From contig JAQBZA010000038.1 in assembly GCA_027622795.1 (NCBI GenBank), positions 1 through 13,946 on the forward strand: a stretch of DNA of 13,946 nt. The letters are read 5' to 3'. The position numbers were made by a program, and so were the translations under genes. The notes beneath the pieces are model-generated. The model saw nothing but the letters and a program-made list of their open reading frames with translations. It did no database searches and had not been told where the DNA came from. This stretch comes from Planctomycetota bacterium (lineage in GTDB: Bacteria > Planctomycetota > Planctomycetia > Pirellulales > UBA1268). Position 1 is the first letter of the stretch. Each line of letters starts with the position of its first letter. Shown here in pieces: positions 6,086-13,946 of the stretch.

Positions 6086-7251
6086 CGGGTGCCTCCGGCA
6101 TGGACAAATTCGTGGAGCAGGGCGATCGCGGTGCCGGCAAGGGCGGCGTCCGCACCGCCGCGATCGATCTGCTCCCGTAACTCGCTGGCCACAGAGGAGA
6201 TCAGCGGATCGCCAGCCCTCTGTGTCAGCGCCTCGATTTCTTCGCGTGAGGGGGCAACCGCCACATCGCGGTCGAGCTGCAGATCGAGCAGGCCAGCAGC
6301 CCAGCTTTGCACGATTTGTTCGAGCGTCGCATGTCCGGCAAGACCGAGGCTACCGCCGAGCGACAACTTGAGAAGCGTGAGGCTGCGGTCTGTATTGCCC
6401 ACGAGATGGTTGAGCGTTTCCTTGAGAGACTCTGGGCCCGTGTCGGTGGCAAACGTCTCCGCATGGGTGAGCCAGCGGGTGCGACCAGTCGCGTGTGCCT
6501 CCACCGCGGGCGGGGCACCGCGGCTGGCCCGCACCACGGCCACGTGCCCCGGGGTCTGCCCGGTCTTCGGAAAGCGGTCAATCTCATGGCTTCCGGAATA
6601 CCAGGCCTTGTCACCGGCCTGCACAAACCCATGCCAGTCGCCGAGCGCGACATAATCGATCGCGGCCAGCGGCAGCTTGGCAAGCTCGATCAGGTTTGGC
6701 TGACGGCCTCCATCTTCCTCGTCACTCTCCTGGGCGAAGCTTACCGTGCTGCCATGAGCGATGACGATGCGGGGGCGATCGTCGAAGGTCGCGGCATCGA
6801 GGTCGCGGATCCAGGACGTGGGATCCTCCATGCTTTGCCGCCGATGAAGCGGGCAGGGGAGGAGGATGGAAGCGTCGCTCTCGACCGGCTTGGCTTCGAG
6901 CAGGATGTGGAGGTTTGGGGCGCGGTCGCGCCTCTCACTCACGAAAAATGGCTGCTCCCAGACGCTGCCGGGCCCGGCATGGTCGTGGTTGCCGGGAATG
7001 ACGTACACGGGCACGCCAAGAGACGCGATCGCATCACAGGCGGCCGAAATCGTCGACTTGGTCGGCTGCGTGGAGTCGAAGAGGTCGCCTGCGACGACGA
7101 CGAATCCTGCATTGGCTGCGCGAGCAATATCGCCGATTCGACGGACGGCGGCGATTCGCTCGCTTCGCAGGGCCGTTCGCTTTTCTTCATCGGCTACCCG
7201 GGAAAACGGCTTGCCCAGTTGCCAGTCGGCAGTGTGAATGAAGGTGATCAT
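6082..7251 (-). CDS. SbcD/Mre11/YhaO-like metallophosphoesterase (DNA repair exonuclease)
   Basis: A 389-residue calcineurin-type phosphoesterase, the likely nuclease partner of the SMC ATPase that follows. Motifs in order: FIHTADWQLGKPF (4-16, D9), GDLFD (55-59), PGNHDH (86-91), IAHGS (164-168, H166) and GDWHG (204-208, H207). These fit the Mre11/SbcD order, except that motif I, normally D-x-H, reads D9-W-Q11. The remaining 180 residues form the capping and ATPase-binding region and are poorly conserved. The ATG at 7251 was chosen because the MITFIHTAD opening is the conserved N-terminus of the family. A longer frame from a TTG at 7311 would add 20 unlike residues. No clear Shine-Dalgarno precedes either. 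The stop overlaps the ATPase ATG as ATGA. SbcD-type enzymes act as Mn-dependent exo- and endonucleases on DNA ends; whether the Gln variant keeps this activity cannot be judged here. Confidence 0.9.
   Translation of the reverse strand: MITFIHTADWQLGKPFSRVADEEKRTALRSERIAAVRRIGDIARAANAGFVVVAGDLFDSTQPTKSTISAACDAIASLGVPVYVIPGNHDHAGPGSVWEQPFFVSERRDRAPNLHILLEAKPVESDASILLPCPLHRRQSMEDPTSWIRDLDAATFDDRPRIVIAHGSTVSFAQESDEEDGGRQPNLIELAKLPLAAIDYVALGDWHGFVQAGDKAWYSGSHEIDRFPKTGQTPGHVAVVRASRGAPPAVEAHATGRTRWLTHAETFATDTGPESLKETLNHLVGNTDRSLTLLKLSLGGSLGLAGHATLEQIVQSWAAGLLDLQLDRDVAVAPSREEIEALTQRAGDPLISSVASELREQIDRGGADAALAGTAIALLHEFVHAGGTR
6092..6096 (-). promoter_or_regulatory. Ribosome binding site of the SMC ATPase gene
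   Basis: GGAGG on the - strand, 6 nt before the ATG at 6085 and inside the coding end of the nuclease gene. It is the clearest Shine-Dalgarno in the repair operon and confirms the start despite the ATGA overlap. Confidence 0.65.
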
Positions 7252-7280
7252 GCGTTGCAAAAACAGGTTTGTGAATGGCG

Positions 7281-7333
7281 CCGTGGACACTCCAGGCAAG
7301 GACTCCGGCAATCATGCCCTGACGCTTCCACGG
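7281..7333 (-). other. Imperfect hairpin in the recD-nuclease gap
   Basis: Outer arms CCGTGGA (7281-7287) and TCCACGG (7327-7333) pair perfectly. After a symmetric 5 x 5 internal loop, CAGGCA (7293-7298) pairs with TGCCCTG (7315-7321) with one bulged C. The element begins 2 nt past the recD stop and fills most of the 84-nt gap before the nuclease ATG. It has no T-run on the - strand, so it is not a standard terminator. It could be an mRNA processing or stability element, or an attenuator within the operon. If the nuclease starts at TTG 7311 instead, part of the hairpin would be coding. Confidence 0.4.
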
Positions 7334-7335
7334 TA

Positions 7336-9111
7336 TCACAGTCGCTCGGCAAGGCCGGTGGCACGGCGGATGGGGGTGTTGATGGCGGCGGCGATCACCT
7401 CACGGGAGCCGATCACCGTCACCTTCTCGGCGGCACGGGTCACGGCCGTGTAGAGCAGCTCCTTCGTGAGCAGCCGGCTGGCCCGCTCCGGCAGCACCAC
7501 CACCACATGGTCGTATTCCGAGCCCTGACTCTTGTGGATCGTGAGGGCATGGACCGTGTCGATGTCTTCCAACTGCGAGACCGAGACGCGGCGGGGCGGG
7601 CCCTCCGCCTGCGGAAACGCCACGTCTCGAAGGCCTTCCCCACTCCCCGGCACCACGATTCCGACGTCGCCATTGAAGAGGTCGAGCGCGGGATTGTTGC
7701 GGGTCACCATGATCGGCCGGCCCGAATACCACGGGTGCCAGCTGCCAACACCAAGCCCTTTCTCGACGCGGGCATTCCAGCCGGCCACACCCATCGCCCC
7801 CGCTCGATGACCGCAGAGCACTTGGAGCTTTTTCTGAGCAGCCAGCGCGTCGGTGACCGCCCCCTTCTTCGCGAGTGATCGCACACTCTCGGCCTGCCGC
7901 ACCACCTCATCGACCACCTCTTTTAAGTCGGCACTCCCCGGCTCGATCCAGCGGATTGACTGCGGGTCGTCGGGCTTGGTGTTGCTCGGATCGGGCGGCG
8001 GATCCCAGCGGCCCTCGAGGATCTCGAATGCCCGGGCGACGCCCGCGTCGCCTGGCTCGAGGATCGCATCGGCGAGGGCCCCGATCCGCGGGCCAAATCG
8101 ATGTCGGATTGTGAGTGTCTCAGTGCGGCTTTCCAGCGGGGAACCCTTGCGTGCCGCGGCCTTGGCGATATCACCGAGTACGGTGCCCGCATCGACGCTT
8201 GCCAGCTGATTGGGATCGCCGACGAGGAGTAGCCGTGTGTCTTGACCAATGGCGGCCAAGAGACGGTGCATCATCGGACTCGAGAGCATCGAGGCCTCAT
8301 CGATCACGACAAGGCCGCAGTCGAGCTGGTTGCCGGGCCGGAACTTGTAGCGGGGCGAGCCGTAGGGGCGATAGCCGAGCAGCTTATGGATCGTCACTGG
8401 CCGGACGTTTTCCACCTTGGTGCGAACGTCTTCGGGGGCGTTGCGAATCTCATCGGGAGCCTTGGGATCGTGGAGCCGTGCCTTGAGCGCCTCCTTCATC
8501 CGCGCGGCGGCCTTCCCCGTGGGGGCGGCAAGCGCGATCTGTGTCTCAGGATTGTCACGCATCAGCTCAATCAGCCGCGTGGCCACCTTCGTGGTTTTCC
8601 CGGTGCCTGGGCCACCCAGAAGAATCTCGACGCGGGCGGCGTCGGCTCCGGTCAGCCGCCGGGCGATCTCCTCTTCCTCGTGTAGCGATCGCGCCAGGTA
8701 GAGACGGGTGCCCTCGAGAATCAGAGGAGCGCGGGTGTGCGCACTTCCGACGAGCGGCTTTGCCGACTCGAGGGCGGTGAGCCATGTGGCCGCGTCGGTG
8801 GGCCAATCGAGATGGCCGGGCTGTGACAGGTCGATATCGCCGCACCATGCCTGCACCGCCTCGAAATCGACGCAGGTGTGGCCATCGCGTGGGGTCCGCA
8901 CTGCCAAGGCTATCGCGAGCCAGGCCCGGAGGCTCGGCTCAAACGAGGGCTCATCGCGGCGGGCCATCGCGACCAGCATCGCGACCGCGGCGACATCGTC
9001 GCGGGTGATCACCCGTGATTCGACGTAGGGGGCCAGTTCGGCGGGAGCGTTGCCGGGGAGTTGCGTGTCGGCGGCGGTGTCTTTACTGGTGGCTGTCGTT
9101 GCCGATGTCAT
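7336..9111 (-). CDS. recD: Exodeoxyribonuclease V alpha subunit RecD
   Basis: A 591-residue superfamily 1B helicase, the 5'-3' motor of the RecBCD complex that unwinds broken DNA ends. Length is close to E. coli RecD (608). Motifs seen: an N-terminal RecB/C-contacting part (1-160); Walker A GGPGTGKTT (166-174) with APTGKAAARM after it (196-205); IHKLLGYRP (241-249); Walker B VIDEASML (269-276); motif III GDPNQLASVDAG (298-309); HRFG (337-340); and the C-terminal THALTIHKSQGSEYD-type motif (HALTIHKSQGSEYD, 521-534) with YTAVTRA (554-560). The ATG at 9111 was chosen because it overlaps the recB stop as ATGA. An upstream extension would read 55 Arg-rich residues that are a shadow of recB. Absence of the long N-terminal extension of RecD2, and recB and recC next door, support the RecD1 type. 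Confidence 0.95.
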   Translation of the reverse strand: MTSATTATSKDTAADTQLPGNAPAELAPYVESRVITRDDVAAVAMLVAMARRDEPSFEPSLRAWLAIALAVRTPRDGHTCVDFEAVQAWCGDIDLSQPGHLDWPTDAATWLTALESAKPLVGSAHTRAPLILEGTRLYLARSLHEEEEIARRLTGADAARVEILLGGPGTGKTTKVATRLIELMRDNPETQIALAAPTGKAAARMKEALKARLHDPKAPDEIRNAPEDVRTKVENVRPVTIHKLLGYRPYGSPRYKFRPGNQLDCGLVVIDEASMLSSPMMHRLLAAIGQDTRLLLVGDPNQLASVDAGTVLGDIAKAAARKGSPLESRTETLTIRHRFGPRIGALADAILEPGDAGVARAFEILEGRWDPPPDPSNTKPDDPQSIRWIEPGSADLKEVVDEVVRQAESVRSLAKKGAVTDALAAQKKLQVLCGHRAGAMGVAGWNARVEKGLGVGSWHPWYSGRPIMVTRNNPALDLFNGDVGIVVPGSGEGLRDVAFPQAEGPPRRVSVSQLEDIDTVHALTIHKSQGSEYDHVVVVLPERASRLLTKELLYTAVTRAAEKVTVIGSREVIAAAINTPIRRATGLAERL

Positions 9112-12100
9112 TGTTTCATTCCCGAAAGGTCGCCTGCGAAGAGGTCGCTGAGCTGCTGCCAGATGCCCTCCGGCGGCTGCCATGTAAAGACGCCGTAGCG
9201 GCCGCCAGAAGCATCTTCGGGCGTGTCGCCGCCCTTCATGCCTCGCACAAACCCGTAGACCACGCCGGCGATGCATTCGCCGGGATCCCAGCCGACCGGC
9301 TTCCGCGGCCCCAGCTTCCAGCGGAGCATCCGCCAGACGGCTGTGCCGTAGACGAGTGACTGAAGCAGATAATGGTGGCTCTTCATCGCCCCAAACAGAC
9401 GCGTCGGGGCGTAGAAGGCCAGCGGATTTTGGGCGTCGCGATCATGGAGCTTGTTGGTCTTGTAGTCGGCGATCAGCAGCCGGGGATCGTCGCTCGTGGA
9501 ACCGGGCAGCCGAAACACGGCATCGATCGCCCCGTTGATCAGCCCGGCGAGCGGTACGTCGAACTGTGGGCCGGCCAGCTGGGCGGCGCAGCGGACAAGG
9601 GGAGCGTCATGCGGCAGGTCGGTGACAAACTGCCCAAGCACGCTGCCAACGTGGCGGGCCCGGACGCCGCTGGCCAGCGTGGCCATCGCCATCTCGAAAT
9701 TCATTTCAACGAGACGGTCTTCCTGGCCGAAGTCGGCAAATCGCAGCGTGCGGAAGGGGGCATCGGCCGGGCCACCGAAGGGGGTGAGCATGGCGTCGGC
9801 AAGCATCGTGGCGAAGACATCGCGATGCTCCTGCATAAAACGGGCCGTCGCCACGGTATCAACGACGTCCTTCACACGGCTCCGCAAATCCCCCTCCGAC
9901 ACATTCGGGCCAGCCTCGATCAGCTCGAAGCAATCGTGCGCGATCGTGCCAAAGGCCGTGCCTGCCGGCAGCGAGGCGATCTTGAAACTGCTCAGGTCAG
10001 GCTCGGTGGCCGATGCCACGGCTGATGATGCAACGTCGGGTGTGTCATCATCGCCCACAGCAGCCGTCGCTGAATCAGCGAAAGCCTCTTCGTCGTTCCC
10101 GTGGTCCTCGCGGTCGTGATGATTGACCGATCCCCGCGATAACGCCTTGACGATGCCGCTGTAGGAGGTTCGCCGGTAGGTCTGCTCGACCGTCGGCGGC
10201 ACGGCCGCGATGCCGATTGGTTTCGTGGCGGGAGTGGCCGCCCAGCGCGTGGGCCTTGGAAGGTCTGCGGCAGACCGCACTGCGATGTTTTCGGCCTGGG
10301 CAGGATCGATGCCGTCATGGGAGACGGGGCTGTGCCGCAAGACGTCAGCGAGGAGTGATTGTTGCCACGAGTCGGTTCGCAAAACGCAGAGATGGTGCTG
10401 CGGCCGGGTGACCGCGACGTAGATCAGACGGCGGAGTTCCTGATTGTCGGCGTCGCGAGCGGCGTTCTTTGCGGATTGTGGAATATCACCATTCGGAATC
10501 GCTTTGCTGATGTCAAGAAAACGCTGCCCGTCGCGATAGTAAATCTCGGGCTTGTTGCTGGATCTTGCGGGGCTCCAGCCGTGAACCACAAGAACACAGG
10601 GGAATTGCAGGCCCGTCGCGGCATGCACGGTCATGATCGTGACGGCTTCGGCATCACTTTCGACCCGCCGGCTCACGAGTTCAGCCGTCGCCGGCTGGCT
10701 TGCGAGGGCAGCGACGTGTTCGAGCATCTGGCGGGCATGACAGCCACGGCCACCGGTGCGATCATTGAGCAACTCCACGACATGGGCGAAATCAACGATC
10801 TGCCGGTCGCCGCCTTCGCCGGTGGCGATCCGCCTCACCATCTCACCATCCGCCATGATGTCGGCCGCCATCGCGGCCACGCCCCTGCGTTGGAGCGTGG
10901 CATGCAGCGCCGCGATCTCCGCCCGGATCTTTTGGAGGTCGGTTTCTTGGAGACCGGCAACCTCATCAAACCTCCTGCCAAAAAAGGCCGTGGCCGCTGC
11001 CTGCCGCGAGCGGCCTGAATCGCTCGGCTTTTCCATCGCCTCGAAGAGGCAGCGAAGATCGGCCGCCATCTGCCCCTCCATGACACTGGCGGTGCCCTCC
11101 GTGACGGCCGGAATCTTGAGTTCCAGAAGCCTACGGGCGATGGCCGACCCGGTGGCGTTGGTTCTCACCAGCACGCAGACCTCACGCGGCAGGAAGGGGC
11201 GGGGCTCGGTGGGCTTGAAGTGTGGGCGGGTGAGCACCTCATGGACTTTTCGCACGGTCGCCTCGACAAGCGACGTCGCACCGACATCAAGAAACTCAAC
11301 CGGCCGCAGGCCGGTGAGTTGGCTGGCATCGCGTTCCGGTGCCGCAGTCACTTCCTGATAGGTGATCCCGGGCCCGAACGTGGCTCCATCCATGACGGCA
11401 TTCAGCCCATCGAGCAGCGGGCCGTCGGAGCGACGGTTGACTGAGAGCGTCCGCCTCGGCAGCGCATCGCCTTCAAGCGGCACGCCATCCTGGGCATGGC
11501 TCACATACGCCGTGACATCGGCGCCACGAAACCCGTAGATCGCCTGCTTGGGATCACCGACCGCAATGAGCACGTTCTTTCCGGTTGGCGGGAAGATCGT
11601 GTGAAACAGCTCCCACTGTAGCCGATTGGTGTCTTGAGCCTCATCGACGATGGTGAGCTTGAATTTGTCCCGCAATGATTTTCGTAAGGCCTCTTTCCGC
11701 TGGAGATCCGCCGGCGTGTCTCCAGGCCGATCGGCCACCGTCTCCCATGTCATCACCAGAAGCCCATCAAACCCGGGGCTCGCCTGCATGCGGGCCTGGG
11801 CCTTGGCCGTGCACGACTCGATGAGTTCGCGGAGCCTTGTCCGCAGAGCCTGCTCGTCTTCGGGGCACGGCTCCGGATCCGGGGCAATTCCAAGAAACGG
11901 ATCGGCCATGCGGTGCTTGACGAGTTTTTCCAGTTCCTTCTCTTCCCAGTGGCGGCCGGCGACCGCCTCGGCCACAACCGCATCGTTGACCACTTCCTCG
12001 ACCACGCGGTCGCGATCCCGCTCGTCGCTGGGCTCCACCGCCTCGATGCCCCCGAGCCGCAGGAGCCGCGAGCAGACCGCGTGGATCGTGCCGATCATGG

Positions 12101-12455
12101 CGGTATCAAATTCTGCAGCCGCCCGATCGAGGCGACGGGCCATGTCGGCATGGTTGGGCATACTGAGAAGCTGGTCGTCGAGGTCGTCGGGCGTGTAGCC
12201 GGCTGGGGTCGGCTTGCCCTTGAGCAATAGCGACGTCACCACGAGCCGGCCACGAATCCGCTCCTTGAGTTCGGCGGCCGCGTTGCGGGTGTATGTGGTG
12301 ACGAGGATCTCGCCGATCCGCAGGGTGTCATCGGTGGCGATGGCCTTCGTGACGTATTGGGCGACGGTGTGCGTCTTGCCCGTGCCGGCGCTCGCCTCGA
12401 TAAGCGTGCCGGTGGGGAGCGGGCTGGCATCGGTGATGGAGAAGGGCTTGGTCAT
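9108..12455 (-). CDS. recB: Exodeoxyribonuclease V beta subunit RecB (helicase-nuclease)
   Basis: A 1115-residue UvrD-type helicase fused to a nuclease, the 3'-5' motor and only nuclease of RecBCD; E. coli RecB is 1180. Helicase motifs in order: Walker A ASAGTGKT (21-28), TTYTRNAAAELKER (53-66), TIHAVCSRLL (123-132), Walker B VDEAQD (270-275), GDPKQAIYGFRGAD (300-313), NRRSDGPLL (340-348), MTVHAATGLQFP (608-619) and YVAVTRPQHHL (679-689). RRTSYSGI (761-768) is the usual RecB joint before the nuclease. The nuclease appears intact: GTIAHDCFE with H840, D978 in NGAIDAVF and D997/K999 in ADYKTN, matching E. coli H956, D1067, D1080 and K1082. A low-complexity acidic linker (about 777-826, rich in Asp, Glu, His, Ala, Ser) joins the domains. 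Its ATG overlaps the recC stop and its stop overlaps the recD start, both as ATGA. No strong Shine-Dalgarno precedes it, so it should depend on recC translation. Confidence 0.96.
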   Translation of the reverse strand: MTKPFSITDASPLPTGTLIEASAGTGKTHTVAQYVTKAIATDDTLRIGEILVTTYTRNAAAELKERIRGRLVVTSLLLKGKPTPAGYTPDDLDDQLLSMPNHADMARRLDRAAAEFDTAMIGTIHAVCSRLLRLGGIEAVEPSDERDRDRVVEEVVNDAVVAEAVAGRHWEEKELEKLVKHRMADPFLGIAPDPEPCPEDEQALRTRLRELIESCTAKAQARMQASPGFDGLLVMTWETVADRPGDTPADLQRKEALRKSLRDKFKLTIVDEAQDTNRLQWELFHTIFPPTGKNVLIAVGDPKQAIYGFRGADVTAYVSHAQDGVPLEGDALPRRTLSVNRRSDGPLLDGLNAVMDGATFGPGITYQEVTAAPERDASQLTGLRPVEFLDVGATSLVEATVRKVHEVLTRPHFKPTEPRPFLPREVCVLVRTNATGSAIARRLLELKIPAVTEGTASVMEGQMAADLRCLFEAMEKPSDSGRSRQAAATAFFGRRFDEVAGLQETDLQKIRAEIAALHATLQRRGVAAMAADIMADGEMVRRIATGEGGDRQIVDFAHVVELLNDRTGGRGCHARQMLEHVAALASQPATAELVSRRVESDAEAVTIMTVHAATGLQFPCVLVVHGWSPARSSNKPEIYYRDGQRFLDISKAIPNGDIPQSAKNAARDADNQELRRLIYVAVTRPQHHLCVLRTDSWQQSLLADVLRHSPVSHDGIDPAQAENIAVRSAADLPRPTRWAATPATKPIGIAAVPPTVEQTYRRTSYSGIVKALSRGSVNHHDREDHGNDEEAFADSATAAVGDDDTPDVASSAVASATEPDLSSFKIASLPAGTAFGTIAHDCFELIEAGPNVSEGDLRSRVKDVVDTVATARFMQEHRDVFATMLADAMLTPFGGPADAPFRTLRFADFGQEDRLVEMNFEMAMATLASGVRARHVGSVLGQFVTDLPHDAPLVRCAAQLAGPQFDVPLAGLINGAIDAVFRLPGSTSDDPRLLIADYKTNKLHDRDAQNPLAFYAPTRLFGAMKSHHYLLQSLVYGTAVWRMLRWKLGPRKPVGWDPGECIAGVVYGFVRGMKGGDTPEDASGGRYGVFTWQPPEGIWQQLSDLFAGDLSGMKQ

Positions 12456-13946
12456 GACAGCTCGTAATACCCCCCGTCAGTTTTGACATGACCAATCTGA
12501 AAAGCCCGTTGGAAGGCATCGAGAAACGCCACTCTTTCAGGATGCTCCATGAACACCTGCTCGAAATTTGGGCTCACCCCAAACAGGGCGCACTCAGCCG
12601 TCCGGTGATAGAAGTCCATGGTGAGGGCCTTTTCAAAGTTCGCCACGCGCTCCTCGGCATCGCCTGTAAGCACCTTTTCGAAAGCGGGCCGTGGGCATCT
12701 GGCGGCCTCATGGGCAAGCGTCGCGATATCATCGAGCCGACTTGCCGCTGCTCCCTGATCCATGAGCGTTGGAGCAAGCCTGACGATTCTCGTCTGCCAG
12801 GCATTCTCCGGCCCTGGCTGAGGATTGCGGTTTGTGGGTTTCTTCATTTTGCCGACACGCCAGTTGTCGCGACGACTGATGATCGTGGCGTTGGTGACTT
12901 TGATGCCTGCAGCCCACGCGGCGAGCAGGTGGAGGGCTGCTGTGTGGAGCGGCCGCCCATATCTCTCCATGCCGACCTCGACAGGCGCGATATACACAAG
13001 GCGTGGGGAACCGCCTGAATGAATGCCTTGCAGAGAGCCAAGCAGCCGATGCCGCCCAAGTAAGACGCCATCAAGATCCTGGCTGACCACGGACACGAGA
13101 TCGAGCTCTTCAGCCTCTGCGCCCTCCTTCAATCCTTCCGCCAATACTTGAATCTCAGCAACCTGCCGCGTGGCATGTCGGCCGATTGGAAGGATGCCGC
13201 TTTGTTGCTTGGATGCCATCCAACTGGCAGCGCACCGCGGGTCTTGGAGAAGGTGTTTGTGGAGCTCGAGCGTGAGCAGCCGGGCCTGTTTCTTCTCCAG
13301 CATCAAGGGCAAGGTTGCCGGCGTGGATTCATCGTCCTCGCGAAACGTGTCGATTCCAAGCGTTTCCTTGAGATAGACGCTCAGCGGGCTCTTCACCATT
13401 CGTTCAAGGAGCGATAACTCGGTGAGGAGTGGGCCGTCAGACTCGTCCGAGGTCGAGCCAGCGCCTGTGGCCGCCGACGCTGGTTTTTCGTGTGGCTGCG
13501 GTTCGGCCTCGTCCTGATTTCTTTCTCCCCCTTGCGGCTGCTGCTCGACCTGCGTGAGCACCCTGCTGGCGATTGCGTCGTGGCTCCAGATGCCCGTCAC
13601 TTCGACACCGGCCTCCTCAAAATTCCGGCGGCTCAGGTGATGGCGGGGATGCTGGACCTCGATACCGCTGGCCTCGTCGAACTTCTCGCGGGTCACGCCA
13701 TGCCGCACAGCGAAGTCCACAAACTCCGCCAGCGGCGTGACCAGCGGCACCCGCTTGTTGGACTTCACGTTGCGACCATTGCAGGTGATCACGAGCCGCT
13801 CTCCGGCTGCGAGCAGGCAGTCGAGCAGGGCCCGTCGCTCGTCAGCCCGCGGATCGCCATCGCCCACAAGCTGCTGTCGGCCGACGAGATCATCGCCATC
13901 GGCCTCGCCAGCCCCCACCGCGTCATCGTCGTAGCCGATCAGACAG
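12452..13946 (-). CDS. recC: Exodeoxyribonuclease V gamma subunit RecC (C-terminal part)
   Basis: The frame is open to the window edge, so only the C-terminal 497 residues are visible and the start lies beyond 13946; a GTG at 13918 is internal. RecC is the inactive helicase/nuclease-like subunit that threads the 3' strand and reads Chi. Recognition rests on the order and wording of its C-terminal half. CLIGYDD (first visible residues) corresponds to the CLLGLDD stretch of RecC. Then come DGDPRADERRALLDCLLAAGERLVI and TPLAEFVDFA, then, after a charged linker (visible about 133-172), LLTELSLLERMVKSPLSVYLKETLGI. Near the end, TAALHLLAAWAAGIKVTNATI matches the RecC nuclease-like domain, and no D-Y-K nuclease triad is present, as expected. 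The stop overlaps recB as ATGA. The linker rich in Gln, Glu, Pro, Ser and Gly looks longer than I would expect, but I cannot align it. Confidence 0.88.
   Translation of the reverse strand, partial: CLIGYDDDAVGAGEADGDDLVGRQQLVGDGDPRADERRALLDCLLAAGERLVITCNGRNVKSNKRVPLVTPLAEFVDFAVRHGVTREKFDEASGIEVQHPRHHLSRRNFEEAGVEVTGIWSHDAIASRVLTQVEQQPQGGERNQDEAEPQPHEKPASAATGAGSTSDESDGPLLTELSLLERMVKSPLSVYLKETLGIDTFREDDESTPATLPLMLEKKQARLLTLELHKHLLQDPRCAASWMASKQQSGILPIGRHATRQVAEIQVLAEGLKEGAEAEELDLVSVVSQDLDGVLLGRHRLLGSLQGIHSGGSPRLVYIAPVEVGMERYGRPLHTAALHLLAAWAAGIKVTNATIISRRDNWRVGKMKKPTNRNPQPGPENAWQTRIVRLAPTLMDQGAAASRLDDIATLAHEAARCPRPAFEKVLTGDAEERVANFEKALTMDFYHRTAECALFGVSPNFEQVFMEHPERVAFLDAFQRAFQIGHVKTDGGYYELS

Noticed and set aside
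9112..9276. N-terminal extension of RecD by 55 residues
   Set aside because: The residues are Arg-rich antiparalog-like shadow of the recB 3' end; the coupled ATGA start at 9111 is better supported.
1..13946. Mobile element or defence island
   Set aside because: No transposase, integrase, att-like direct repeats, toxin-antitoxin or restriction genes are seen, and base composition looks even across the genes.

Overview
The window is GC-rich bacterial DNA, densely coded, with two gene blocks that converge near position 2500. A planctomycete of the Pirellulales type is the most likely source. This is an inference from the GC-rich codon use, the small secreted protein packed with Cys-Cys pairs behind an 'AEAGHRRR'-type signal peptide end (planctomycete envelopes are known for cystine-rich protein), and the pairing of a histone-deacetylase-fold enzyme with RecBCD. 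No rRNA or protein marker in the window proves it.

Left block, + strand. Positions 1-337 hold no convincing gene but contain several inverted repeats, including a perfect 8-bp hairpin just ahead of the first gene. Next come a zinc-dependent HDAC/AcuC-family deacetylase (338-1249) and, 13 nt later, an M20 (PepT-like) zinc peptidase (1263-2477). The two form a probable operon of amide-bond hydrolases.

Middle. A strong stem-loop followed on the - strand by a T-run (2501-2533) separates the convergent blocks. It serves as the terminator of a small secreted Cys-rich repeat protein encoded on the - strand (2565-3011). A 320-nt noncoding stretch (3012-3331) lies upstream of that gene.

Right block, - strand. 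A long DNA double-strand-break repair operon runs leftward from the window edge: recC (3' part only, 13946-12452), recB (12455-9108), recD (9111-7336), a SbcD/Mre11-type metallophosphoesterase (7251-6082) and a SbcC/Rad50-type SMC ATPase (6085-3332). Three of the four junctions are 4-nt ATGA stop/start overlaps (recC/recB, recB/recD, nuclease/ATPase), which implies translational coupling. The only gap, between recD and the nuclease, is 84 nt and holds a long imperfect hairpin. RecB, RecC and RecD together form the helicase-nuclease that resects broken ends. The SbcD/SbcC-like pair would process blocked or hairpin ends before or beside it. The layout recalls the addAB-sbcDC cluster of Firmicutes with RecBCD in place of AddAB.

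Two features of the Mre11/Rad50-type pair are non-canonical: the first metal-binding motif of the nuclease reads D-W-Q rather than D-x-H, and the ATPase shows no CxxC zinc hook. I see no tRNA, rRNA, CRISPR array, insertion sequence, phage gene or integrase. The window looks like chromosomal housekeeping DNA with some unusual details rather than a mobile accessory island.
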